A stretch of DNA of 64,000 nt, taken from assembly GCF_046630445.1 (NCBI RefSeq), contig NC_092333.1, positions 361,955,001 through 362,019,000 of the forward strand. Direction: 5' to 3'. A model generated the notes under the pieces. The model was not told the DNA's origin. It searched no databases and worked only from the letters and a program-made list of their open reading frames with translations. Source of the DNA: Rutidosis leptorrhynchoides (taxonomy: Eukaryota; Streptophyta; Magnoliopsida; Asterales; Asteraceae). Both the position numbers and the translations under genes were made by a program. The first letter of the stretch is position 1. Each line of letters starts with the position of its first letter. Positions 46,093 through 56,160 of the stretch are shown in pieces.

Positions 46093-46774
46093 TCAAGCCT
46101 CGGACCTTCCCATTACAAAATTCTCCTCCTTCAAGGCTTCATGTTGAGCTGCAAGAATCTGCCTTACGAGGTTTGTTCGAATGGTGATATTCAAGGCCCT
46201 AAACCTACGAGGTTCAGTCCTCTCTTTACTACTTAACGTATCGGCCACAACATTGGCCTTCCCCGGATGATATAGAAGTTCGCAATCATAATCATGCAAC
46301 GTCTCAACCCATCTACGATGCCTCATATTTAACTGTTTCTGATCAAGGATATGTTGAAGACTTTTGTGATCAGTGTACACTGTACTTTTGACCCCATACC
46401 AATAATGTCTCCAAATCTTAAGCGCAAACACAACAGCTCCCAATTCTAAATCATGGGTTGTATAATTCTATTCATGGATCTTTAACTGACGTGACGCGTA
46501 CGCAATAACTTTTTTTCGCTGCATCAAAACACAACCAAAGCCATGATGCGATGGATCACAATAAACAATAAAATCATCATTACCCTCAGGTAGTGATAAT
46601 ATCAGAGCGGTAGTCAACTTCTTCTTCAGAGTTTGAAAAGCAGTCTCTTCTTCATCCTTCCACTCATACTTCTTCCCCTTGTGCGTTAAACCAGTCAGAG
46701 GTTTCGCTATACGAGAGAAATCTTGAATGAACCTTCTATAGTAACATGCCAACCCTAGAAACTGACGAATCTGA
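46093..46774 (-). pseudogene. Element E RNase H and RT C-terminus (broken)
   Basis: RT connection ([16 protein letters not shown]), RNase H ([30 protein letters not shown], where relatives have ADALSRKE). A stop near 46466 splits it. It is cut at 46779 by solo LTR I, in the middle of the [13 protein letters not shown] segment. Confidence 0.83.
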
Positions 46775-46779
46775 GTAGG

Positions 46780-48666
46780 TGATATGGCCGAAACGGATGG
46801 TTTTTATTCGTGCGGTGTCGTCAGGCCGCAGCGCGCCAGGATCAGCCACCCAAGGGGGAAGGTACTGTTTTAAATTTATATTTAGCGGGGCCTAAATCAT
46901 ACTACTCCTTATAAGTAAGGGAAGTATGACCTAGAGTCGTATTTTTGAGATATCAGTAGAATCGAACCTATATTTAAGCCTAAGATAGTTAGGAAGGGAG
47001 TAGTGGTTACTTAATTTTGGGATTTTCTAATTTATAAGATAGATAAAGTAAATGCAATAAAATTCATAATTCAGATAAGGTTAAAATGAGTGCATACTAT
47101 GACTTCATCAGTTATTCTGCTGAGATTATGAAATGCTAGCTCATGAATAGGCAAAGGCCTTGTATTCATTACACTGGTCCTAAACGCCCCTTTCATAAGA
47201 CATGTCACTGGGTACTGCGTTAGGCTTGAAGATTCTGAATAGATAGCAACGTCCCTTATCCCCGACGCCCGTGCAGTCTGACTACTGGCATACACGTTCA
47301 GACGACTCATCCAATTGAGCGACTCGGTTGGGTGACGTATTAACATTCCACAATGGTCTAAACTTTCTTAAGCATAATAGAATACATGGTTTACCATATC
47401 TGAGAGACGTGATGTGTTTTAATGCTTTCGTTAATGATTGGTTTTAAAAGATAGTTAGGCCCCTTAAAAAGAGTTCAACCATAAAGAACACAATGGCCAA
47501 GTCAAGCTGACTTCCATGAACACGTTCGGTTATCCTAATGGTCAAATCCTTTATGTGTCTAAACAAACAGTTCCTTAATTAACTAAGAATCCTTCAAGCG
47601 GGGTGCAATGCTTGAGACCACGTTATGGTGCAGTGTACTAGTCAACACTAACCGGGTTCCATGGCCTTACTTAACAGAGGTACAACTTACAACAACCGCT
47701 GTGCTTCAGCGTGCACGTACGAAGTTTATATGCTTGGTGACTACACTAGCATGGTCTGGGACCGATAATGTACTAAGGGTCTAGTTAGATATTTCATTAC
47801 GAAAGAGTCCTCGGTCGGAATCCAAAGCTTGATAGACTTACTACAACCGGTGTGCCTCAGTCGATCTTACATTGTATCCGATAGACTTCTCTTACCAAGG
47901 GGTGACATAGATAGTGTACTATGAATCTGGGTTCGCGACTTCCCAATAACAGAGCCTATAACTACGTTCTATTAGTTGGAAAAGCGATTGAGTTTAAAGC
48001 ATAATCGGAAAGCATTTCAACAGCATACACAAACCATAATATTATTTCGGCATTATAACTGCTTACATCATAGCATACACTAAAGATAACTTCTCGCTAA
48101 TCATGGCAACAATATCACATAACATAATGATAGAAGACATTATTTAAAGATAAGGGATAGAAGTACCTGTAGATTAAACGAGTTCTGAATACATAACAAT
48201 ATTTGGCGTTCTTCTCCGGGTACTAGGTTTCCAGCACGGAGTCGAAGGCCTTGAGAGTATGACTAATATTGTACAAGAGAGAGAAAGAAGTGAATTGAAG
48301 TTTGTGTTGGAATGAATGATAAAGACCCTTTAAATAAACAAGATTTTTGCCTGCAAATGGCTGGCAGGCCGTTTTTGGAGGCCCTTTGCTAAGGCAAGCC
48401 ATTTATCGAGCCCGTTTGATCTGGCTGTTTGCTGGCCTGGTCAGCCTGATTTTCCTGGATCGTAACTTGATTTCTTTTCTTTCACCGTTTTCGCTCTAGA
48501 ATCTTCGTTTTAGATCCGATTCTCTTGATTCTTTTTATACCATCTTTGTAATTACTTGTTCTTCAATTCTAACTGACGAAGTGGGTATTTTGCCGACAAA
48601 GTTTGAATCTTTCTTGTTTTTGGGCCTTAATACCGGGGAGAAAACGTGAATTTTTAGCCGATATCA
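46780..48666 (-). mobile_element. Solo LTR I (possibly Athila-type)
   Basis: 1887 bp with ends TGATATGGCC...GCCGATATCA and an exact duplication GTAGG (46775-46779 and 48667-48671) inside the RT of element E. The frame of E resumes right after it. No internal genes, hence a solo LTR. Minus-strand reading begins TGATATCGGCTAAAAATTCA, which resembles Athila-type LTR starts; the lineage and strand are tentative. Confidence 0.83.
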
Positions 48667-48671
48667 GTAGG

Positions 48672-49279
48672 GGTCTTCGGAATTTTCCACTTCTTAATTG
48701 CCTCAATCTTGGCAGGATTAATATTGTATTCCCTATTTACTAACAACATGTTCAAGGAATTGAACTTCTCTTAACCAGAAATCACACTTAGAAAAAAAAA
48801 TCAGCATACAGCTCTTCTTTTCTTAACAAATCAAGCACTAATCTCAAATGCTCCTCGCGTTCTTGATCACTCTTGGAATAGATAAGAATATCGTCAATGA
48901 AAATAATAATGAATTGTCCAGATAAGGTCTACAAACACGGTTCATGAGGTCCATGAACACAGCAGGTGCGCTAGTCAATCCGAACGGCATAACAAGAAAT
49001 TCGTAGTGACCATAACGGGTATGGAAAGCGGTTTTCGGAATATCAGTTTCTTTAACGCACAATTGGTGATAACCAGAACGAAGCTCAATCTTAGAATAAA
49101 TGGACGAAGCTTGAAGCTGATCGAACAGATCATAAATTCTCGGAAGAGGGTAACGATGCTTAATAGTAAGCTTGTTCAACTCGCGATAATCAATACACAA
49201 TCGGAACGAACCATCTTTCTTCTTAACAAACAAAACAGAAGCTCCCCAAGTGAACGAACTGGCACGAATAAAATATAGT
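48672..49279 (-). pseudogene. Element E reverse transcriptase, main part (broken)
   Basis: [25 protein letters not shown] (the first catalytic Asp reads Glu), [15 protein letters not shown], then a one-base loss near 48917 that destroys the FIDD frame, visible again as the IDD-type segment in the next frame. The N-terminal RT and protease are missing: homology stops at about 49279. Confidence 0.85.
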
Positions 49280-51449
49280 TGCAACCAACAAAGAAAAAAT
49301 TATATAGAGTAGCCACATCAGTGGTATAGATGTTTAAAACAATTCCTTCAAGGGGATAACGAGGATCATGAACTTCAAAGTAAATTTTCATTACATTTCT
49401 GAGAGGAAGACGTACGAAAGGTGTGATCTTTCAACGAGAGTGAACTTCCTCGCAAATTGAGCAAGTCAATCTAGGATTCATCCTTATTCTTAAATTTATG
49501 TGCAGATGAAGAGAACGCGAATCATGGGTCATAAAGAATGGCCGACTCCAGGTGTGATGAATCTCCAAAAATAATTTCGTTCACCTCAAAGTATTGAATC
49601 CTAGGATTTATGTTTACGAGGGTGTTGCGGTTAACCACGAATATTGAGAGTAGAAACTCCTCAAACGGTCTAGTGTAATATATATCCATGATACCCACTA
49701 TAACAACAGTTAGGGTAGAAACCCGCCTAGCGTCTTTTCTACAATAGGGTGACCACCGAGTGCACCCCAGTAAATTGATTTATCTGTCCGCGTTTCGACC
49801 ATGTCCAACCATAAGTGGGAAAATTTTATGAGCGCAAAGACTCTCCGACAAATTTTATAAAACCGGCATCCAAAGCGGTGTAAGAGTTTCTATCAATGAA
49901 CTTAATGGTAAGTTTCATCCTTAAACGGAGGATGAGAAGAAGTGTGATCCATATACGTTGTAGATTAATACGAAAATCTTTAAAATAATCAACCAAAGAA
50001 GTTTTGAAAAACCTTTAAACGTTTGATGTGACAACATAAACGGAACGAAGTTCTTAGTAAATTTAGAGGTATGTACAACGTGGACCGTCTTATATAAAGC
50101 AATTTGACTCGGTTAAACAACTCAATAAGGGAGTGGTTTTAAAAATAATTTTTGAAGGTATAATTTAGCATGTACTACCCAAAATAAGCAAAAATAAATT
50201 AATTCATTTGATTTTTTTTATACATATATATATGATTTTATAAATTTTATAAGTGACAGAAAATTTTTATTACTTTTATTCGTCCATAAATCTCGTGAGG
50301 ACCGCACAAATAACCAAATGTGTAAAACTCCCGATGATAAACAGAGATTCTGTATTTCAGAGGTTACGAGTTGAAGTAAGATCGTGGAAGATCGAGTAAA
50401 GGACTTGAATCGTCGTGCGACATTTGACCAACAAATGTTACGAGGTCATGAAAACCAATGAGTTAAATGTTGTTTTGACTATTATCAGGACATAAGTCAT
50501 TGGGCCAAAACTCTTCCCGAGCGAAGCTATTGCTAACAAGCGAGTTATGAAGGATAGAGAATGAGATAGATAATTTGGTTAAAACGAGCTTCTCGTATAT
50601 CAACAAATAAGATAATGAATATTTTCCCTACCCATGTAGTACATTGGAATTTCTGAATGAGTAGTGTGAAAATGTTCTTTGACTCGCTTTCTATCCTCAT
50701 GTCACAATATTGGGATTTCTATATGAATTATCGTAATATAATCACGTTGGCCAGACGCCATTATATTTCACTAATTCATAGTTCCATTCCAATATCACTA
50801 CATAAGGTCAAGACACGTAGTCAACCTCGAATTTCCACACAATTTCTCTAAAACGATTTCTTAAACAATGTGCTAAGGATATCACAAGAGACGAAAACAT
50901 CAAAAGTAATGAATAAGAGTAACGATGACATAAAAATGTCTTTGAAGTATCAAGAATCTTTAAATGTCCAGAATGACGTTTCCGGGTCGCACCCCAAAGC
51001 ACAAAGGCACAACAGCACAAAGGCACGTAATATAACAAGAATGTTATATACCCAAACATAATAGCTAACTTTGAAATGCCGATCATTTAGAAGTCAAGAA
51101 TGACATCTCACGTAATATAACTCAAATGTTATATACATAACCATAATAGATGACATAGAAATGTCTAGAAATTCAGAAGTCAAGAATTACATCCCTCGGT
51201 TTCACTATCCGAGGTGTTCTTATAAAGATAAACTCGCATGAGTCGGAGAATACGTTTAAATCGGAATGGGAGTTCCTCTCGGATTTTGAACATAACAGAG
51301 ATGTATGTATGATAACAATATACATACCAATAGGATACAAATAACCACATATAATAATATGCTATAGGTCAGGCTGTAGACTAGACTCACTAATGCACCC
51401 TATTGAATCGGGTAACGACATCAATGCAGCCTAATTCTCTATAACCAGA
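49280..51449 (-). other. Element E internal region without recognisable gag or protease
   Basis: Only short frames on either strand. A minus-strand frame near 49281-49391 (KIYFEVHDPRYPLEGIV) is open but unrecognised. Part near 50729-50762 matches C (16636-16665). The gag-protease part seems deleted or replaced. Confidence 0.5.
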
Positions 51450-51461
51450 GCTCTGATACCA
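51450..51461 (-). other. Element E primer-binding site (initiator tRNA-Met)
   Basis: Minus strand TGGTATCAGAGC two bases from the LTR. Confidence 0.9.
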
Positions 51462-51463
51462 AC

Positions 51464-51625
51464 TTTAACGATCTGTCAAATTACACTTGACCACCATCGT
51501 TTTCTTGGTCCCACAGCTTGATCATAACTCTAAATGAATTTAATAAATAACCTTGCATTATTTTTTTAAAAATGATTTCCTATAAAGGAAACCTACCAAA
51601 ATATGTAAGTTTAGAAAAACCATAC
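51464..51625 (-). repeat. Element E 5' LTR, first 162 bases
   Basis: Matches 38128-38265 and is cut at CATAC by element H. The continuation is beyond the window. Confidence 0.85.
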
Positions 51626-52671
51626 TGTAAGACCCGAACAATCACTGTACAGTAGTGTATATAGGGTGCATATGGTGTGGGGAGCTGTATATAGTTAAAC
51701 AGGGGTCAAAGCCTACTCAGGCCTTTGTGCGCGCCGCACAGGTGTAGGTGTGCGCGCCGCGCACCTGCACTGTTGGCGGATTCCAGTTTTTAATTTAAGT
51801 TTAATGGGGGGTATTGTGGTCTTTTTACATGAGAACGAGATAGGGCATTAGATGGCCAGTTTGGTGGTGGTTGAAACACATTTAACTTCATCACCAACCT
51901 TATCTTCAACCCCAAATCAAATTCTAGAGAGGGAAGAGTGTTCTTGTGAGAGAAAGCTTGAATCAAGGAGGAAGAAGCTTGATCCAGGTTAAATCTCAAG
52001 TATTAAAGTTGTTCATCTCCTCACTAGCTACGTTGTGGATGTGGTGGTAAGCTCTAATCTTGATTTCCTTGTTTTGATTTGTTTAAGGGTTAGGGTTAGG
52101 GTTTGGGTTAGTGATGAACATAAAACCCATGTTTAGTGATTTTGGGTGTTCTTGGGTAAGATTGGGTCATGAGGACCTAAGGATGACTAACCTAGGGTTT
52201 TGGAAATGTTAAATGGACTTATGAGTCATAATTGATTAGTTAATTACTAAAACACCTAGTTATTAAGCAAATGGGTGTTAATGGGGTTAATGGATGACCC
52301 GAAATGGGTGTGTGACTTTAAAATAGTTAAATGGGTGATAATTGACCTAGTTGGGAAAGGAGGGTATGAAATACCCTAATTGTGTATTAGATAGTGTTGT
52401 TGGACCATAGTCACTAGCTTTTAGTGATATGTGATGGTCTTGACCTTAAATGGAAGGTTTTGGAGAAAATGGAGCATTTAATGCATTTAAGTCATTAAAT
52501 GCACATGAGTGAATGGTTGGTGTTTAGTCCAACTAGTTTGTATGTTGATTGAATACTTATTGTATTAGGTACTTTGCCTTGAAGCTTGCGGAAGTATAAA
52601 ACATTCACCGAAGGCGTTAAGGTGAGTGGAATGATTATATGCGTATGTATATAATGTATTTATTTGTATGT

Positions 52672-52893
52672 TATGGTATGAACCAAAGAGTCGGTAGTGC
52701 CATAGTATGTGCGATTGTGCTATGATGTGAACCAAAGAGCCCGTAGCTTCATAGTACGTGTGTTGTAGTGTGAACCAAAGAGCCGGTAGCACTATGGGTA
52801 ACGCGAGTATAACTCAGGTTGTGATGTGAACCAAAGAGCCGGTAGCATCATAACCGATGCTAATGGTGTGAACCAAAGAGCCGGTAGCACCAT
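52672..52893 (+). repeat. Array of five covarying hairpins in element H LTR
   Basis: Five copies of a 19-base loop (consensus TGAACCAAAGAGCCGGTAG, starting at 52679, 52728, 52771, 52827 and 52869), each enclosed by a different complementary stem: TATGGTA/TGCCATA, CTATGATG/CTTCATAG, TAGTG/CACTA, GGTTGTGATG/CATCATAACC and ATGGTG/CACCAT. Stem pairs change together between copies; G-T wobbles occur at 52677/52699 and 52821/52851, and one T-T mismatch occurs in copy two. The loop is conserved, with 0-2 changes. Confidence 0.9.
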
Positions 52894-53073
52894 GACGCGA
52901 AAATGGTTAACCATGATTGTGTATTGTATTTTAGCATATTGTTTTATGTCGATTATATGTTAATGATTATGCTAGTTGTGGTTTGTTGGAGATTATTAGC
53001 TTCGTACTTGAGATGGCATGCTAATTGTATTGCTAACGTGTATGCGGTATGTGTGTAAGTGATTGCAAGTAGG

Positions 53074-53078
<5 letters not shown>

Positions 53079-53111
<33 letters not shown>
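53079..53111. repeat. TA microsatellite in element H LTR
   Basis: About 16 TA units, downstream of the hairpin array. Confidence 0.95.
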
Positions 53112-53113
<2 letters not shown>

Positions 53114-53611
53114 GTATAATTATTGCATTCACTAAGCTTTGCTTACCCTCTCGTTGTTTACCTTTTTATAGGCTCCGGCGTTGACAAGGGTAAGGGCATT
53201 CGTTTGGATTAGAGATCCCGCTTTGTTTGTAGGGGACGCTTTTGATGTGATAGCTTTTGGAGTTGACCGATATTTGGGTAGTTTAACCCCCAAACATCAT
53301 GCTCTAGTGTCGCTTGGAATTTAAACTAATTCGGTTGAAACTTATATATTTTGTACGAAACTCGTATTTCGGCCATATGTGGGCCCGGGTTCGTAAAACT
53401 TGTTTTATCATTAAAATGTGTTAGTTTTACATATAAGAACATGTTGTGAAAAGCGTTTCGTCTAAATACGTCGGGAAGTGGGTGATCTTTATTTGAAAGT
53501 TGACAATTTCTGACAGAACTGAAATGGGTTTGTGCGCGCCGCGCACCCATACTTTAAAAAAAATAAAAAATTCCGCGTGTTTGTTTGGATAATGGGTTGG
53601 GTTGTTACAAG

Positions 53612-53623
53612 TGGTATCAGAGC
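53612..53623 (+). other. Element H primer-binding site (initiator tRNA-Met)
   Basis: TGGTATCAGAGC two bases after the LTR. Confidence 0.95.
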
Positions 53624-53993
53624 ATGGTCTAAGGGATTTAGGCGACTTGAGATAGGTGCCTAGACTTAGACTTTATTGTATATGCGCGTTATGCGGGACT
53701 TATAGGAGACGGGTCGGACCGGGAATTGGTTAGTGCCTAGGTTTAGGTGAACTAACTATGCGCTAATTGTTTTGTGTTGTATTGGCAATCATCAAGCGAG
53801 ATAGACATTGTATTAGCAAGTTAACGCGACGTGCTCGTGTAACAATGATTAGCTACCATTGTTACGGGTTCAAATCGTGTCAAACGAACGATGTACGATG
53901 ATTGTTGAGTAAGATGAGGCGGTTTGAGATGTACATATATGTTTTAAGTTATGTCTTTTCGTTTCATTGTTTAACCTATTTCCGTTTTATAGT

Positions 53994-55451
53994 ATGAAGA
54001 CGAGAAACGGACCCGAGAACAATGAAGGGGGTACGAGTGAGGATGTCGAGTTTACGGCCAAGGTTGAGGCCATTATGAAAAGGTGTCATGCAGCCTTCCT
54101 AGAGGATGTTAAGAAGATGTTCTAGAATTCGATTGACGAACAAGTAGTCAATCTAGTTAAGGAACAAGTTAAGATTGTTCTTAAAGAGGATAACGTTGGA
54201 AGGCGAGACTTCCACTATAAAAACTTCAAAGTTGCTCAACCTTCCACCTTTGAAGGTGAACGAGACCCGCTCAAGAGTGCTCGATGGATCTCTGATATGG
54301 AGGGGGCTTTTCGTACTAGTGAGTGCCCTGTCGATAAAAAGACGAGGTTTGGTAGTAGCATGATGAGGGGTGATGCCAAGTTGTGGTGGGATGCGAAAAT
54401 CCGACTTTATGGCGAAGAACAAAGTATGAGTTTGACGTGGGATGAGTTTAAAAAAGAATTTTTCAAGGAGTACCGAACTTAGGCCTATCTTTCAAGGCTT
54501 AAGGACGAGTTGCGTACTTTGAGGCAAGGGTCAATGGATTTGAACACTCTCAAGTCCACTTTCTTATCAAAGACCTAATTTTGCCTGGAGTATGTCGGGA
54601 ATGATCGTATGTTGAAAGAAGATTTCTTCCGAACCTTGAATGATAACTATCAAGAAAGGATTAGTAGGAATTCGGCAAAGACTTTTGATGAGTTGTTTGA
54701 TATCGCTAAGGGTTTTGAGTCGCTTGCTCCGAGAAATAGTGACTTCACCTTTGGCAAACAAAAATTTGAAGCTACTAGCCACTCGAACAAGAAGAGCAAG
54801 AGTGTGACCGAGAGCGTCGATAGTGTGAAAAAGGGGGCTTCTAAGAGTTTTGGACCCACGTGCTACAATTGTGGTCGACAAGGGAACTTGGTCCGTGATT
54901 GTACGAACTCATCTTCCAACAAAATTGTTTGTTTTAATTGTAATAAAGAGGGTCACCGAAGGACGGAATGTCCCGATTTGAGGGGTGATCAAGTTAAGAA
55001 GCTAGAAAAGGCGGCGGGGACGGCGAGGGGACGAAATTACTTAATGACCCATGATGAGGCCAAGCAATCAAACGAAGTTGTCTCAGGTACTTTCATGGTT
55101 AACTCTAATCCGGCAAGGATCCTATTTGATAGTGGTGCTAATTTATCATTTGTTTCTCCAAGATTCGTGTCTAAGCTTGATAAACCGCTAGCTAAGTTAA
55201 GTCATCCGGTAGAAGTTGAAATAGCGGATGGTAAGACGGTGCTAGGAGTTGATGTTTGTAACGATTGTGATATTGTGTTTGGTATCGAAATCTTTAAAAT
55301 TGATCTTATCCCGATGACCTTGGGTGAATTCGATATTGTCATTGGTATGGATTGGCTCGATCGTCATAGAGCTGATATTGCATGCCATGAAAAATCTATT
55401 CGTGTGAAGACCCCAAGTGGGGGAGAGTTAATTATTCATGGTAAGAGATAG
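53994..55451 (+). pseudogene. Element H Gag and aspartic protease (broken)
   Basis: ATG MKTRNGPENNEGG start as in G. Gag core (WISDMEGAFRTSECP, LWWDAKIRLY, EFKKEFFKEYRT), two zinc knuckles, the first with His lost (CYNCGRQGNLVRDC) and the second intact (CFNCNKEGHRRTEC), then retropepsin (LFDSGANLSFVS, DIVIGMDWLDRHR). Stops at about 54123, 54480 and 54577, and TAG at 55449-55451. The first, second and fourth fit C-to-T or similar single changes at codons that are open in relatives. Confidence 0.88.
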
Positions 55452-55460
55452 AGAAGACTT

Positions 55461-56160
55461 GTGCCATTATGCACTTATGCACGGGCATGGCATTTTTTTG
55501 TTAGTGGTGGCATGGCTTTTCTTGCTCATGTAGTTGATACTCGTGAAGAGCCACCATCCATTCGTGAAATTCTGATGGTTAGTGAATTCGAAGACGTTTT
55601 TCCGGATGAATTACCGGGTGTTCAGGCGGAAAGACAAGTTGAATTTCGCATTGAGTTGTTTCCGGGGGCTACTCCCATTGATAAAACTCCTTATCGTTTA
55701 GCACCAACGGAGATGCAAGAGTTGTAAAATCAAACCCAAGAGTTGTTTGAAAAGGGTTTTATTCGACCGAGTGCTTCACCATGGGGCGCTCCGGTTTTGT
55801 TCGTGAAGAAGAAGGATGGTAGTATGCGGATGTGCATCGATTATCGGGAGTTGAACAAAGTGATGATAAAGAATCGTTATCCATTGCCTCAGATTGACGA
55901 TTTGTTTGACCAACTCCAAGGTGCAACGTATTTCTCTAAGATTGACCTACGGTCCAGCTATCACCAAATGCGGGTCCGTGAGGAAGATATTGAGAAAACG
56001 ACTTTTCGAACGCGTTACAGGTATTATGAGTTTGTAGTTATGCCTTTGGGTCTTACGAATGCACCGGCGGCATTCATGGATCTTATGAATCGAGTGTGCC
56101 AACCTATGTTGGATAAGTCGGTAATTGTGCTCATTGACGACATACTTGTCTATTCGAAAA
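55461..56160 (+). pseudogene. Element H reverse transcriptase, N-terminal part
   Basis: Linker ([12 protein letters not shown]), TAA at 55725-55727, then [28 protein letters not shown], and the catalytic box as [10 protein letters not shown] (relatives FIDD). It is cut right after that box by element G. The remaining RT, RNase H and integrase should lie downstream of G. Confidence 0.88.

Larger units (their letters stand above)
38128..51625 (-). mobile_element. Element E: decayed Tekay-like retrotransposon, right part outside window
   Basis: Minus strand: left (3') LTR 38128-44684, integrase, RNase H and RT fragments, an internal region without recognisable gag, a primer site at 51450, and the start of the right (5') LTR at 51464. 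It has received solo LTR F, a Mutator-like element, solo LTR I and element H. The comparable LTR parts (about 140 bases) differ at about 5 sites, so it is older than B and C. The LTR terminus next to the primer site reads TTTAACGA instead of TGTAACGA in both copies. Confidence 0.85.
52047..53171 (+). other. Possible intron in element H LTR leader
   Basis: Donor-like GTAAGC at 52047 and acceptor-like CCTTTTTATAG ending 53171. The related G LTR has a donor-like site (GTAACT at 56872; GTAAGT in its 3' copy at 63496) and TCTTTTTAG ending 57999 at corresponding places. The hairpin array would be intronic. Hypothesis only. Confidence 0.3.
51626..53609 (+). repeat. Element H 5' LTR
   Basis: 1984 bp from TGTAAGACCC to GGGTTGTTACA, followed by the primer site. 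Contains GC-rich dyads (GTGCGCGCCGCGCAC-like, 51722-51770 and near 53531), the hairpin array and a TA microsatellite (53079-53111). Confidence 0.92.

Noticed and set aside
52672..52893. CRISPR-like array or microRNA cluster
   Set aside because: Repeat units are short with variable stems; the hairpins are too small for plant microRNA precursors and lie in an LTR.
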